From: Flavobacterium branchiicola
GTDB taxonomy: Bacteria; Bacteroidota; Bacteroidia; Flavobacteriales; Flavobacteriaceae
Direction: 5' to 3'
DNA length: 64,000 nucleotides
Assembly (NCBI RefSeq): GCF_018383905.1
Contig: NZ_JAGYWA010000007.1
Span: 132,059-196,058 of the forward strand
In this document: positions 8,245-15,216 of the stretch, one piece after another
How positions within the stretch are numbered: the first letter of the stretch is position 1
Layout: the number at the start of each line of letters is the position of its first letter
Made by a program: the position numbers and the translations under genes
Notes under the pieces: model-generated
What the model saw: only the letters and a program-made list of their open reading frames with translations
Database searches by the model: none
What the model was told of the DNA's origin: nothing

Positions 8245-8607
8245 TTATCTTTTTCTACTTTTTACCTGATACACAATTTCCCAAAAAATAATAGAAAAAA
8301 CAGCATTGGAGAATATGGCAGTTTTAACCTGATAGGGATCGTATTTAAAAAACAGATGTAAATTTGTAAACTTCAAGGCCAGAAATAGTGCCAAAACGGC
8401 AATGGCAACAGCGTAAATTACATTAAGTAAAGGTGTCCATTTTAAACCTACAAAAGCATAAATAAGATTTAAAACTGCAAAACCACAGCCCAAGGTTATA
8501 TATGGATCCGTTTTTAAGTATTCACCCAACGAAAGCAATAAGTGCGTTGAAGTTAGATATAAAAAAAAGAGCATAGAGTAAAACAGGATTCGTATTTGTG
8601 GTTTCAT
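8245..8607 (-). CDS. Small integral membrane protein
   Basis: A 120-residue protein with four probable membrane helices at about residues 7-27, 37-53, 60-80 and 97-115, and a basic C-terminal tail (YQVKSRKR) expected in the cytoplasm. I do not recognise the family. It stands alone between a repeat-filled gap and a secreted-protein gene on the same strand. Confidence 0.65.
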   Translation of the reverse strand: MKPQIRILFYSMLFFLYLTSTHLLLSLGEYLKTDPYITLGCGFAVLNLIYAFVGLKWTPLLNVIYAVAIAVLALFLALKFTNLHLFFKYDPYQVKTAIFSNAVFSIIFWEIVYQVKSRKR

Positions 8608-8666
8608 TTTGTATTATTTTTTATCGATCAAAATTACTGATTTAAAATGAAGCTTTGATTAGGTTT

Positions 8667-9116
8667 TTATTGTAAAAGTGCTTCTATTTTAGTTTCTGAT
8701 TTTTCTTTAAGATCACTGTCAGGATGAAAACTCCAAATGATCAGGAATTTTCCTTTTGCAAGATATTCTTCCGGATGCGCATCTGTGGGCTGACCGTCTT
8801 TTCCCCACAATAATCCTTGCAGAAATCGGTCGCCTTTAAATCTGTTATCAAATTCAAAATACATGATAGAACCGCTGTCTGTCGGACTTTTGAAACTCTG
8901 AATACTTTTGCTTTTTACCGTTCCAACAATATTGCTGTAGGTTTCAATATCGGTATAAAAAGTACAAGCCTGATCGGTAATACAATATTTACCATCGCGC
9001 AAAGTGTAGCTTTTAGGAATTTCTTTCGGTTTCAGTTTTAAATCAGCAATGGTTTGGCTGAATAAATTGGTTGTAAATAGTAGGAGTAGGGTTGATAGGG
9101 GGATTGTAATTTTCAT
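8667..9116 (-). CDS. Secreted protein of unknown function
   Basis: The start at 9116 is chosen because it opens directly into a signal peptide, MKITIPLSTLLLLFTTNLFSQ; an ATG 75 bases upstream would bury this inside the protein. The mature part has about 130 residues, with two cysteines close together (KYCITDQACTFY) that could form a disulfide, and a segment GLLWGKDGQPTDAHPEEYLAKGKFLIIWSF. No family recognised. Probably periplasmic. Confidence 0.65.
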   Translation of the reverse strand: MKITIPLSTLLLLFTTNLFSQTIADLKLKPKEIPKSYTLRDGKYCITDQACTFYTDIETYSNIVGTVKSKSIQSFKSPTDSGSIMYFEFDNRFKGDRFLQGLLWGKDGQPTDAHPEEYLAKGKFLIIWSFHPDSDLKEKSETKIEALLQ

Positions 9117-9202
9117 TGTTTTTGGGGATTGATTTGGTACTAAAAATAATATTTTAACTTGATCTTGAAAGACAAAAAGATTGTTTGACAAGAGTTATGC
9201 TT

Positions 9203-9673
9203 TTAATGTATTTTAATTTGTTTTCTTTTTATTATAATGTAGCAAATAAAGGCAGGCGTAACCATAAATATAAATAATGAGCCAATCCAATAATTTCGCA
9301 TTTCATAGGAGAAAGCACTATTAATTGTATTGTTTTGTCTTCTGTAAAGAATTACGTTTTTAGCAATTTTGATTCTCCAGATTGAAATTTTATTTTCACC
9401 AAAATATCCTCTTTCCTCTACAATATTTTTTGGTATAGAAATTCCTGTTTTTAATTTATCTGATTTGCAAAGTCCTTGAAATATCCAAGAAGTCTTATTG
9501 CTGCTAATAGAAGAAGGGGATATTTTGTTATTTATATATAAAATATCCTTATAGTAATATTTATGAGGATTTAGTGAGGCATAAAATGTTTTAGTTTTTT
9601 CAAAATCATTTATAATTTCAATTCCAGTTATTGCCAATCCCAGAAATATTAGTATTAAGCAAAGTGTTTTCAT
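9203..9673 (-). CDS. Two-helix membrane protein of unknown function
   Basis: A 156-residue protein with membrane helices at the N-terminus (residues 3-20) and near the C-terminus (about 130-150), and a soluble domain of about 105 residues between them. The C-terminus is basic (IKRKQIKIH), which suggests that both ends are cytoplasmic and the middle is periplasmic. Its lysine/isoleucine/asparagine-rich composition differs from the core genes nearby and it borders the accessory patch that follows. Function unknown. Confidence 0.6.
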   Translation of the reverse strand: MKTLCLILIFLGLAITGIEIINDFEKTKTFYASLNPHKYYYKDILYINNKISPSSISSNKTSWIFQGLCKSDKLKTGISIPKNIVEERGYFGENKISIWRIKIAKNVILYRRQNNTINSAFSYEMRNYWIGSLFIFMVTPAFICYIIIKRKQIKIH

Positions 9674-9740
9674 GAATTTTTTTCTTTATTAAAAGTGCGC
9701 GCTATTGTAGTTGATTATTTTTGATTTGGTTTTACAAAAA

Positions 9741-9769
9741 AAACACAAAATCATAAGATATTTGTGTTT
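9741..9769. terminator. Possible terminator after the SymE-like gene
   Basis: Nine-base arms AAACACAAA (9741-9749) and TTTGTGTTT (9761-9769) with an 11-base loop, bordered by A and T runs on both sides. Its position suits termination of the minus-strand SymE-like gene. Confidence 0.45.
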
Positions 9770-9817
9770 TTACAGAATTTTTATTGCTGAGAAATTATTT
9801 TCCTTTTAGTAATTTTT

Positions 9818-10027
9818 CTAAATATCCGTTTTTGTTTCAAAATCATCATTAGTTGTGATAATGATTTTATTTTGAAGTTGTTCAATAGTTACGAAGCTTC
9901 CGTGTTTAAAGCCGAGATCCTGAAGCCATTTTCCACAAAGACGAATTTCGGGGAATATAACATAACTATATGATCGTGAAACATGTTTTGGGTGAATTTT
10001 TAATCGTCTTATAGCTAATTTTTTCAT
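9818..10027 (-). CDS. SymE-like protein (type I toxin SymE superfamily)
   Basis: A 69-residue protein. The segment FPEIRLCGKWLQDLGFKHGSFVTIEQLQNKIII follows the SymE signature (P-x-I-x-L-x-G-x-W-L-x-x-x-G-F-x-x-G-x-x-V-x-V, then a strand ending in IIIT), an AbrB-like swapped-hairpin fold. In Escherichia coli SymE is an SOS-induced toxin controlled by an antisense RNA. Many Bacteroidota homologues are uncharacterised, so toxicity here is unproven. It is divergent from a small XRE regulator; the start codons are 162 bases apart. No obvious antisense promoter was identified. Confidence 0.72.
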   Translation of the reverse strand: MKKLAIRRLKIHPKHVSRSYSYVIFPEIRLCGKWLQDLGFKHGSFVTIEQLQNKIIITTNDDFETKTDI

Positions 10028-10047
10028 CTCGTTATTTTTTTATGAAA

Positions 10048-10055
10048 CAAAAATA
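10048..10055 (-). promoter_or_regulatory. Promoter -7 element of the SymE-like gene
   Basis: Reads TATTTTTG on the minus strand (TAnnTTTG match), 20 bases upstream of the start codon. A TTTG (complement of 10071-10074) lies 15 bases further upstream, close to the expected -33 position. Confidence 0.55.
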
Positions 10056-10156
10056 GTAAAAATTATACTACAAATAATATTTTTAGAGAACTAAATTGCG
10101 CTTTTAGAGCAATTATGAGTGTTTGAACTATTCTTTTTCTTATATTTAAATTATAA

Positions 10157-10164
10157 GATATTTG
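10157..10164 (+). promoter_or_regulatory. Probable -7 element of the XRE gene
   Basis: GATATTTG, one mismatch to TAnnTTTG, 25 bases upstream of the GTG start of the small regulator. The position is right for a short leader. Confidence 0.4.
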
Positions 10165-10189
10165 CATAAAATATCAATAAATCAACATT

Positions 10190-10396
10190 GTGTCAAAACT
10201 TAAGTTAAATAGAATAAAAGTTGTTTTAGTTGAAAACAATAGAACTAGTAAGGAATTAGCCAATCATTTAGGTAAAACGGTGTCAACTGTTTCGCGTTGG
10301 TGTACTAATGAAGCTCAGCCTTCTATTGAAACGCTTTATGAAATTTCTAAATATTTGAAAGTGGATGTTCGAGAGTTGTTGGTTTCCACGAAGTAA
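10190..10396 (+). CDS. Small XRE-family DNA-binding regulator
   Basis: A 68-residue Cro/CI-type protein that is almost only a helix-turn-helix: NNRTSKELANHLGKTVSTVSRWCTNEAQPSIETLYEISKYLKVDVRELL. The start is GTG; it begins the only frame that gives the full first helix (MSKLKLNRIKVVLVE). Small XRE proteins of this kind often sit beside restriction-modification or toxin genes and act as local repressors. Here the divergent partner is the SymE-like gene. A strong terminator follows 18 bases after the stop, so it is monocistronic. Confidence 0.85.
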   Translation: MSKLKLNRIKVVLVENNRTSKELANHLGKTVSTVSRWCTNEAQPSIETLYEISKYLKVDVRELLVSTK

Positions 10397-10413
10397 AAAA
10401 CATTTTCTGTTTT

Positions 10414-10440
10414 AAAAAAAGTATTTCAAATACTTTTTTG
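10414..10440 (+). terminator. Terminator of the XRE gene
   Basis: Twelve-base arms AAAAAAGTATTT and AAATACTTTTTT around a single base, ending in a T-run on the plus strand, just after the XRE stop. Confidence 0.75.
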
Positions 10441-10508
10441 AATCATTATTTTTTGCAATTAATCTGTGTTCAGTGTCTACAAAGTCAATGAAGAAGAATT
10501 ATGCTCAT

Positions 10509-10543
10509 CGTTGCGGGCACGGATTACAAATCCGCGCTAACGA
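10509..10543. repeat. Imperfect intergenic inverted repeat
   Basis: CGTTGCGGGCACGGATT and AATCCGCGCTAACG form an imperfect hairpin around ACA. It is GC-rich against an AT-rich background and lies between two convergent genes. It resembles a REP-type intergenic element rather than a gene part. Confidence 0.6.
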
Positions 10544-10546
10544 GTC

Positions 10547-11305
10547 TTACTTTACTTTACGTAAAACTTCTTTATCTAAAAAGAAGTGAGTATTCCAATA
10601 TTCAGGAGAAAGATTTAAATTGTTTACTTCGTTTCTAAAAACTTTTTTCTCCTTAATAATATCATAAACCCTGTAGGATTTTTTAAATTCACCATCTATA
10701 TATTTGAAAACATAGTAAGTTATGGTGGTGTTTTTTCTTGTTGTTGAATGGATTACAAAATTATAATAGTCATGTGGGGATTTGATTTTATATTTTTTTG
10801 TAGGGATTTCAATATTCATTCCAGCATTAATGTCTGTTTCCAATAATTGTGAAACGTTTTTGGTATAGCATGCATCATCAAATATAATTTTATTGTCAGT
10901 TTTTTCTAATATATCACAATTAATAATTTCGTTATAATTTTCAATTAAGATTTTAGCTTTTAAAGCAGGTAAATCATCGTTGTTTTTTATTGTAAAGTGA
11001 TATTCAGTTTGGCTACATGGAATTATATTAAATTCAAGATTGTTTTCTCCAATTATACTTTTGTTAAGATGTAAAGAAGTTTCAGTTAATTGATGAGATA
11101 AATTTAAATTATCGGATTGAAGCTGAGATATTCGACTTATTAAATTTGAATTGCTTTCGTTTAAATTATCAATTTTTGACTGTAATTCATGCTCTTTTTT
11201 ATTAGCCTCTGCTTCTTTTTTATTGTTTTCACAATATTGCATGATTGCTAAAGCAGCAGGAAAAAAGCCTGATAGAATAATCATTATTAGCATAATTTTT
11301 TTCAT
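10547..11305 (-). CDS. Membrane-anchored coiled-coil protein of unknown function
   Basis: A 252-residue protein with one N-terminal membrane helix or signal anchor (MKKIMLIMIILSGFFPAALAI), then a coiled coil at about residues 28-85 with leucine/isoleucine heptads (HELQSKIDNLNESNSNLI and the LQSDNLNLSHQLTETSLHL stretch). A strand-rich C-terminal domain of about 165 residues follows. The asparagine/isoleucine/lysine-rich composition is typical of acquired DNA in this group. No family recognised. The gene lies between the XRE regulator (convergent) and the two-gene membrane operon (divergent). Confidence 0.65.
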   Translation of the reverse strand: MKKIMLIMIILSGFFPAALAIMQYCENNKKEAEANKKEHELQSKIDNLNESNSNLISRISQLQSDNLNLSHQLTETSLHLNKSIIGENNLEFNIIPCSQTEYHFTIKNNDDLPALKAKILIENYNEIINCDILEKTDNKIIFDDACYTKNVSQLLETDINAGMNIEIPTKKYKIKSPHDYYNFVIHSTTRKNTTITYYVFKYIDGEFKKSYRVYDIIKEKKVFRNEVNNLNLSPEYWNTHFFLDKEVLRKVK

Positions 11306-11695
11306 TATTAGGTTAGAATTACGAATTTACGAAGCTAAAAGTAGATCTTTTTTATTTGAAATCTTTAAGTTTAATTTTTATTTTCAATACATTAAGGGTT
11401 GGTTGCAAAGATATTCTTTTGTGAATTAAAGTTAAGTAAAAATATAGTCGAAAACCATGGATTGAAAGAGACCCGCCGACGTAAGGTTTTCGCTTGTGGA
11501 CTCATTGTAAAGCTATTTTAGGATTAAGTTTAAATTTGTTAACCTTTTTCAGGATGAGATAAGAAACTTGTGGTTACTTTGCATCGGGTTCTCTTGAAGG
11601 CGCGGGATTTGTATATTGCAAAAGATAATTTTAGGAGAATTTACTTTCATTGTTTTTTATTGTATGTTTGAAAAAAATATAGGTAGAAAAATTCA
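11306..11695. other. Gap between divergent genes with a degenerate repeat
   Basis: No open frame worth calling. The stretch TGTGGTTACTTTGC near 11568 matches part of the 59-base direct repeat found at 13038 and 13246, so this gap carries a decayed relative. A candidate promoter for the following operon is listed separately. Confidence 0.55.
11663..11670 (+). promoter_or_regulatory. Promoter -7 element of the two-gene membrane operon
   Basis: TATGTTTG, an exact TAnnTTTG match, 25 bases upstream of the first ATG. No well-spaced -33 box is obvious. Confidence 0.5.
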
Positions 11696-12205
11696 ATGAA
11701 TTCTAAAGAAAATAAAGCTAAGCAAGAGATTGAAAAAATTATAGAAGATTCGAAGATTATAAGTCAGGAATTAGAAGATCACATTTTAAGAAACGATCGG
11801 AAGCAATTAGAGCTTGAAAAAGATATAAAGTCAGTAAAATACTTTGTCATTATAACGCTAACGATGGCTTTTTTGACTATAGTGTATGTACTTTTTTCTA
11901 AAAGTTATGGTAGATATATTCAGTATGTTTTAATTGCTTTCTACTCTTTAACGCTGGGTATTTACTTCTGGTTATTACGAGAAAGATTTAGACTTATTTA
12001 TGCTTTAATTGAACTTTCGGTAGGTTTGGCAACTATATTAATTGTACTTTCCACAAATGATTTCAATTTTGAATTTGGCAATTGGAAATTTCAAAATTAT
12101 ATGGGTATTGTTGGAGGATTATATATACTTGTAAGAGGGATTGATAATTTCACTAAAACCAATTTTGGCAGTTTTCTTTTAGATTTTTTCTACTTAAAAA
12201 AATAA
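11696..12205 (+). CDS. Membrane protein, first gene of an unrecognised two-gene operon
   Basis: A 169-residue protein. Residues 1-45 are a charged, helical cytoplasmic region likely to form a coiled coil (KAKQEIEKIIEDSKIISQEL). Membrane helices follow at about 47-67, 73-93, 98-120 and possibly 134-150. I do not recognise the family. The next gene, also a membrane protein, begins three bases after its stop, so the two are almost certainly made together and may form one complex. No repeats or integrase genes mark the edges. Confidence 0.65.
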   Translation: MNSKENKAKQEIEKIIEDSKIISQELEDHILRNDRKQLELEKDIKSVKYFVIITLTMAFLTIVYVLFSKSYGRYIQYVLIAFYSLTLGIYFWLLRERFRLIYALIELSVGLATILIVLSTNDFNFEFGNWKFQNYMGIVGGLYILVRGIDNFTKTNFGSFLLDFFYLKK

Positions 12206-12208
12206 TGT

Positions 12209-12931
12209 ATGAACAAGTATCTTACAAGATTATATAACAATATAAAAGATAATTTATCAATGATTGCGCTTATACCGACATTATTTGGTGGGATCTGGCA
12301 AATTATTAAACTTGGTAATTTGTCAAGCAACATGATTCGGTTCTTTTCTATATCGCAATTATTATCCGACGGGATATTATTTTTACTAATAGTTGTATTA
12401 CCACTGATTTTTACAGTTCCAATTATTCTTGTTGAAGATGAAAATCAAATTAAATCAAATGATGATGTTTTAGAGGAAAAAATGGACAAAGATTTCCTTA
12501 GTATCATAATTTATATAGCAGGTTTTATTTTAATCTTATTTAGTTTATTTCAAGTTCCAAAATATATTACGATCGACAACATATCTTCTTTGGTTGAATG
12601 TATATCTTATATGTATATGCTATTGGGTATTTTATTTTTTATAATGTATAAATTTATTACAAAAGATGTTTTTATACATAAATTATTCTTTTCCAGCTAT
12701 GCCATCATAATTTGCTGTGTAACATTTATTTCCTACAGTAACATATCTAAAAACTTTAATAACATTTCTAATTTTGATCATATGATTAATAAGCTTGAAA
12801 AAAAAGAGCGTTATTCGGAGAAACCTAAAATTTTATATTTCAATGATAAATATATTTTTATTGAACTGGTTATAAAAAAAAACAAAAAAAGTATTCTGAT
12901 TAAAAAAATAGATGATCTTTTTGAGGAATAG
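12209..12931 (+). CDS. Membrane protein, second gene of an unrecognised two-gene operon
   Basis: A 240-residue protein with about five membrane helices (roughly residues 17-33, 52-72, 96-116, 128-147 and 155-175). A soluble C-terminal tail of about 60 residues ends in lysine-rich strands (FIELVIKKNKKSILIKKIDDLFEE). It is very rich in Ile, Lys and Asn. Function unknown. Because both operon members are integral membrane proteins with cytoplasmic extensions, a membrane-acting effector or sensor is possible, but there is no direct evidence. Confidence 0.65.
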   Translation: MNKYLTRLYNNIKDNLSMIALIPTLFGGIWQIIKLGNLSSNMIRFFSISQLLSDGILFLLIVVLPLIFTVPIILVEDENQIKSNDDVLEEKMDKDFLSIIIYIAGFILILFSLFQVPKYITIDNISSLVECISYMYMLLGILFFIMYKFITKDVFIHKLFFSSYAIIICCVTFISYSNISKNFNNISNFDHMINKLEKKERYSEKPKILYFNDKYIFIELVIKKNKKSILIKKIDDLFEE

Positions 12932-13037
12932 CGTATTAAAAAAAAAAAGAAATTCATGGAAATATCTATTAAGATGTATTCAATAGTATCCTGTTCTGAG
13001 TATTTTTGCCGATTTTCTTGTGGAGATTTCTCATTCT

Positions 13038-13096
13038 TCGAAATGACAAACGTTGTGGTTACTTTGCGTAGGCTTCGACTTCGCTCAGCCTGACAA
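13038..13096. repeat. 59-base direct repeat, copy 1
   Basis: Begins TCGAAATGACAAACGTTGTG and ends GGCTTCGACTTCGCTCAGCC plus TGACAA. It matches 13246-13304 over the same 59 bases with only three or four differences. The GGCTTCGACTTCGCTCAGCCTGACA core is non-coding and GC-rich against its surroundings. Confidence 0.85.
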
Positions 13097-13245
13097 TGGA
13101 TAGCAAAAAGTCTAAAATATATAATAAAAAGAGCCGTTTTAATCCGTGTTTTCGCAAGGCGAATCTGTGTCATCCGCGTTCTATATTGACAATTTAGTTT
13201 GCAGAGATTTGCTTCGCCAGTTCGCTATCGCTCGGTTCTCCTTCG

Positions 13246-13304
13246 TCGAAATGACAAACGTTGTGGTTCCTTTGCATGGGCTTCGACTTCGCTCAGCCTG
13301 ACAA
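13246..13304. repeat. 59-base direct repeat, copy 2
   Basis: Same element and orientation as 13038-13096, about 150 bases away. The gap from 12932 to 13424 contains no credible gene. Besides these repeats it holds degenerate AATCTGC-type segments near 13318-13350, related to those at 23.1 and 36.6 kb. Confidence 0.85.
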
Positions 13305-13374
13305 AAAATGGAAATAATAAATCTGCTCAATCTGCCAAATCTGCGTGAAACAAAAAAATCAAAAACAAAAAAAA

Positions 13375-13398
13375 TCCCGCCTCAATTAAGAAACGGGA
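13375..13398 (-). terminator. Terminator of lysA
   Basis: On the minus strand TCCCGTTTC, a six-base loop and GAGGCGGGA form a nine-base stem with G-T pairs, followed by eight T. It lies about 27 bases after the lysA stop. Confidence 0.75.
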
Positions 13399-13424
13399 CT
13401 AATTAGATATTCTTTTTTTTTATT

Positions 13425-14648
13425 TTAAACTGTTGCAGCAACTTCTTGTGGCAACGGAATTTGATTTTTAAGTAAATCTTCAAATGTTTCAGCTTGACGA
13501 ATCAAGATTCCCTGACCGTTCATCCACAGTACTTCGGCTGGTTTGTATCTTGAATTGTAGTTCGAAGACATGGAGAAACAATAAGCTCCAGCATTTCTGA
13601 AAGATAAAATATCTCCTTCAGTAATTTCTTGAATTCTGCGGTTGTTTGCAAAAGTATCTGTTTCGCAAATGTATCCTACAACAGAGTAAAAACGCTCTTT
13701 TCCTTTTGGGTTTGAGATGTTTTCGATATGGTGTGAAGATCCGTATAACATAGGACGAATTAAGTGGTTGAAACCACTGTCAACTCCAGCGAAAACGGTA
13801 GAAGTTGTTTGTTTTACTACGTTTACTTTTACTAAGAAATGACCTGCTTCACTCACCAGGAATTTTCCTGGTTCGAAAATCAACGTTAAATCTCTTCCAT
13901 ATTCTGTGCAGAAAGCGTTGAATCTTTTAGATAGTTTTTTACCTAATTCTTCAATATCTGTTTCGATATCGTCTTTTTTGTAAGGAACTTTAAATCCGCT
14001 TCCGAAATCTAAGAATTGTAAATCTTTGAAATGTTTAGCCGTATCAAACAAGATTTCAGCAGCGTACAAGAATACTTCGATATCTAAAATATCAGATCCT
14101 GTGTGCATGTGGATTCCAACAATGCTCATTTTTGTGTTTTCGACAATTCTTAAGATGTGAGGAATCTGGTGAACAGAAATTCCGAATTTACTATCAATGT
14201 GTCCAACAGAAATATTAGCATTTCCTCCCGCCATTACGTGCGGATTGATACGAATACAAACTGGGATATGAGGATGTTTTGTTCCGAATTGCTCCAGAAT
14301 CGATAAATTGTCAATATTGATTTGTACACCCATTGCGGCAACTTCTTCGATTTCTTCAAGAGAAACTCCGTTTGGTGTAAAGAAAATTTTCTCAGGATCG
14401 TAACCAGCGTGAAGTCCTAATAAAACTTCCTGAATAGATACAGTGTCTAAGCCTGACCCCATGTTCTTTAATAACTGAAGAATCGCAACGTTTGACAATG
14501 CCTTCATGGCGTAATTAACTCTTAAGTTTTCTACCTTAGAGAAAGCTTTAGTTAACCTGTTATACTGAGATTGGATTTTTTCGGCATCGTAAACATACAA
14601 TGGACTTCCAAATTGGTCTGCTAACTGCAGTAAATCTTTTGCTTGCAT
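13425..14648 (-). CDS. lysA: Diaminopimelate decarboxylase
   Basis: Catalyses the last step of lysine synthesis, meso-diaminopimelate to L-lysine, with pyridoxal phosphate. The 407-residue protein has the fold III PLP lysine in NYAMKALSN (near residue 49), the HMHTGSDI and GSGFKVPY phosphate-contact regions, EPGKFLV, and the C-terminal CETDTF and YNSRYKPAEVLW segments that carry substrate-binding cysteine and tyrosine. Length is normal for the family. It is a single gene with its own strong promoter and terminator. A palindrome in the promoter spacer hints at control. Confidence 0.97.
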   Translation of the reverse strand: MQAKDLLQLADQFGSPLYVYDAEKIQSQYNRLTKAFSKVENLRVNYAMKALSNVAILQLLKNMGSGLDTVSIQEVLLGLHAGYDPEKIFFTPNGVSLEEIEEVAAMGVQINIDNLSILEQFGTKHPHIPVCIRINPHVMAGGNANISVGHIDSKFGISVHQIPHILRIVENTKMSIVGIHMHTGSDILDIEVFLYAAEILFDTAKHFKDLQFLDFGSGFKVPYKKDDIETDIEELGKKLSKRFNAFCTEYGRDLTLIFEPGKFLVSEAGHFLVKVNVVKQTTSTVFAGVDSGFNHLIRPMLYGSSHHIENISNPKGKERFYSVVGYICETDTFANNRRIQEITEGDILSFRNAGAYCFSMSSNYNSRYKPAEVLWMNGQGILIRQAETFEDLLKNQIPLPQEVAATV

Positions 14649-14666
14649 TTTTCAAATTATTTTGAG

Positions 14667-14697
14667 CAAAGTTATTACTCTTTTGAGTAACTGCAAA
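14667..14697 (-). promoter_or_regulatory. lysA promoter with a palindrome in the spacer
   Basis: On the minus strand TTTG (complement of 14694-14697), 19 bases, then TAACTTTG (14667-14674): close to the full Bacteroidota promoter consensus. The spacer holds TTACTCTTTTGAGTAA (14675-14690), six-base perfect arms, a likely operator position. The leader is only about 10-20 bases long. Confidence 0.75.
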
Positions 14698-14790
14698 TTA
14701 AATGCAGAAAAATAACAAATTATAACAAATTGTTTGTTTTTGAACAAAAAGTTGTTGTTTTTGAAATTTTATAACCTTTTTGTAAGCTAC

Positions 14791-15212
14791 TAAGGTTCTG
14801 AGATGCTAAGGTACTAAGTTTTTTTGCCACGAATTCACGAATTTTTCTAATTTATATTGGAACGTATAAATAATTTTTAAACAATTTTTTCGAAATTATT
14901 GTTGAGCATAGCCCACGGTTTCAATCGTGGGAAACATATTGTTGCATATCGCTGATTATCTTTGAGGATTTGGATTGCGTCCCCACGGTTGAAACCGTGG
15001 GCTATGTTTTATATAAAGCGAGAAAAAAATTAGAGAAATTCGTGAATTCGTGGCGAAAAAAAATGCGAAAAAAAAAACAAAACCCCTGAATGAAAATTCA
15101 AGGGTTTGTAAATAGTATGTGTTGTGTTTTTATAGTTTTAATTTTTAGTTCTATAGATGCAGTATGAAAGGAAAACCTTAGTCCCTTAGAATCTTAGCAT
15201 CTCAGAACCTTA
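14791..15212. repeat. Three-level nested inverted repeat between lysA and gltD
   Basis: Outer arms 14791-14810 and 15193-15212 are a perfect 20-base pair (TAAGGTTCTGAGATGCTAAG). Middle arms 14826-14850 and 15030-15054 pair over 25 bases with one mismatch (GCCACGAATTCACGAATT). Inner arms 14907-14924 and 14989-15006 pair over 18 bases (CATAGCCCACGGTTTCAA), and each inner arm extends into a small palindrome of its own (CCCACGG...CGTGGG). All three pairs are co-centred. No gene is present in the gap. Confidence 0.9.
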
Positions 15213-15216
15213 AAAA

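Noticed and set aside
10509..10543. tRNA-like cloverleaf
   Set aside because: Only one imperfect stem is present, with no T-loop or acceptor arm.
12811..13173. Minus-strand frame of 120 codons
   Set aside because: Half lies antisense to the second membrane-operon gene and half crosses the 59-base repeats; no recognisable protein features.
14791..15212. Possible insertion sequence
   Set aside because: Inverted ends are present but there is no transposase frame inside the 420 bases.
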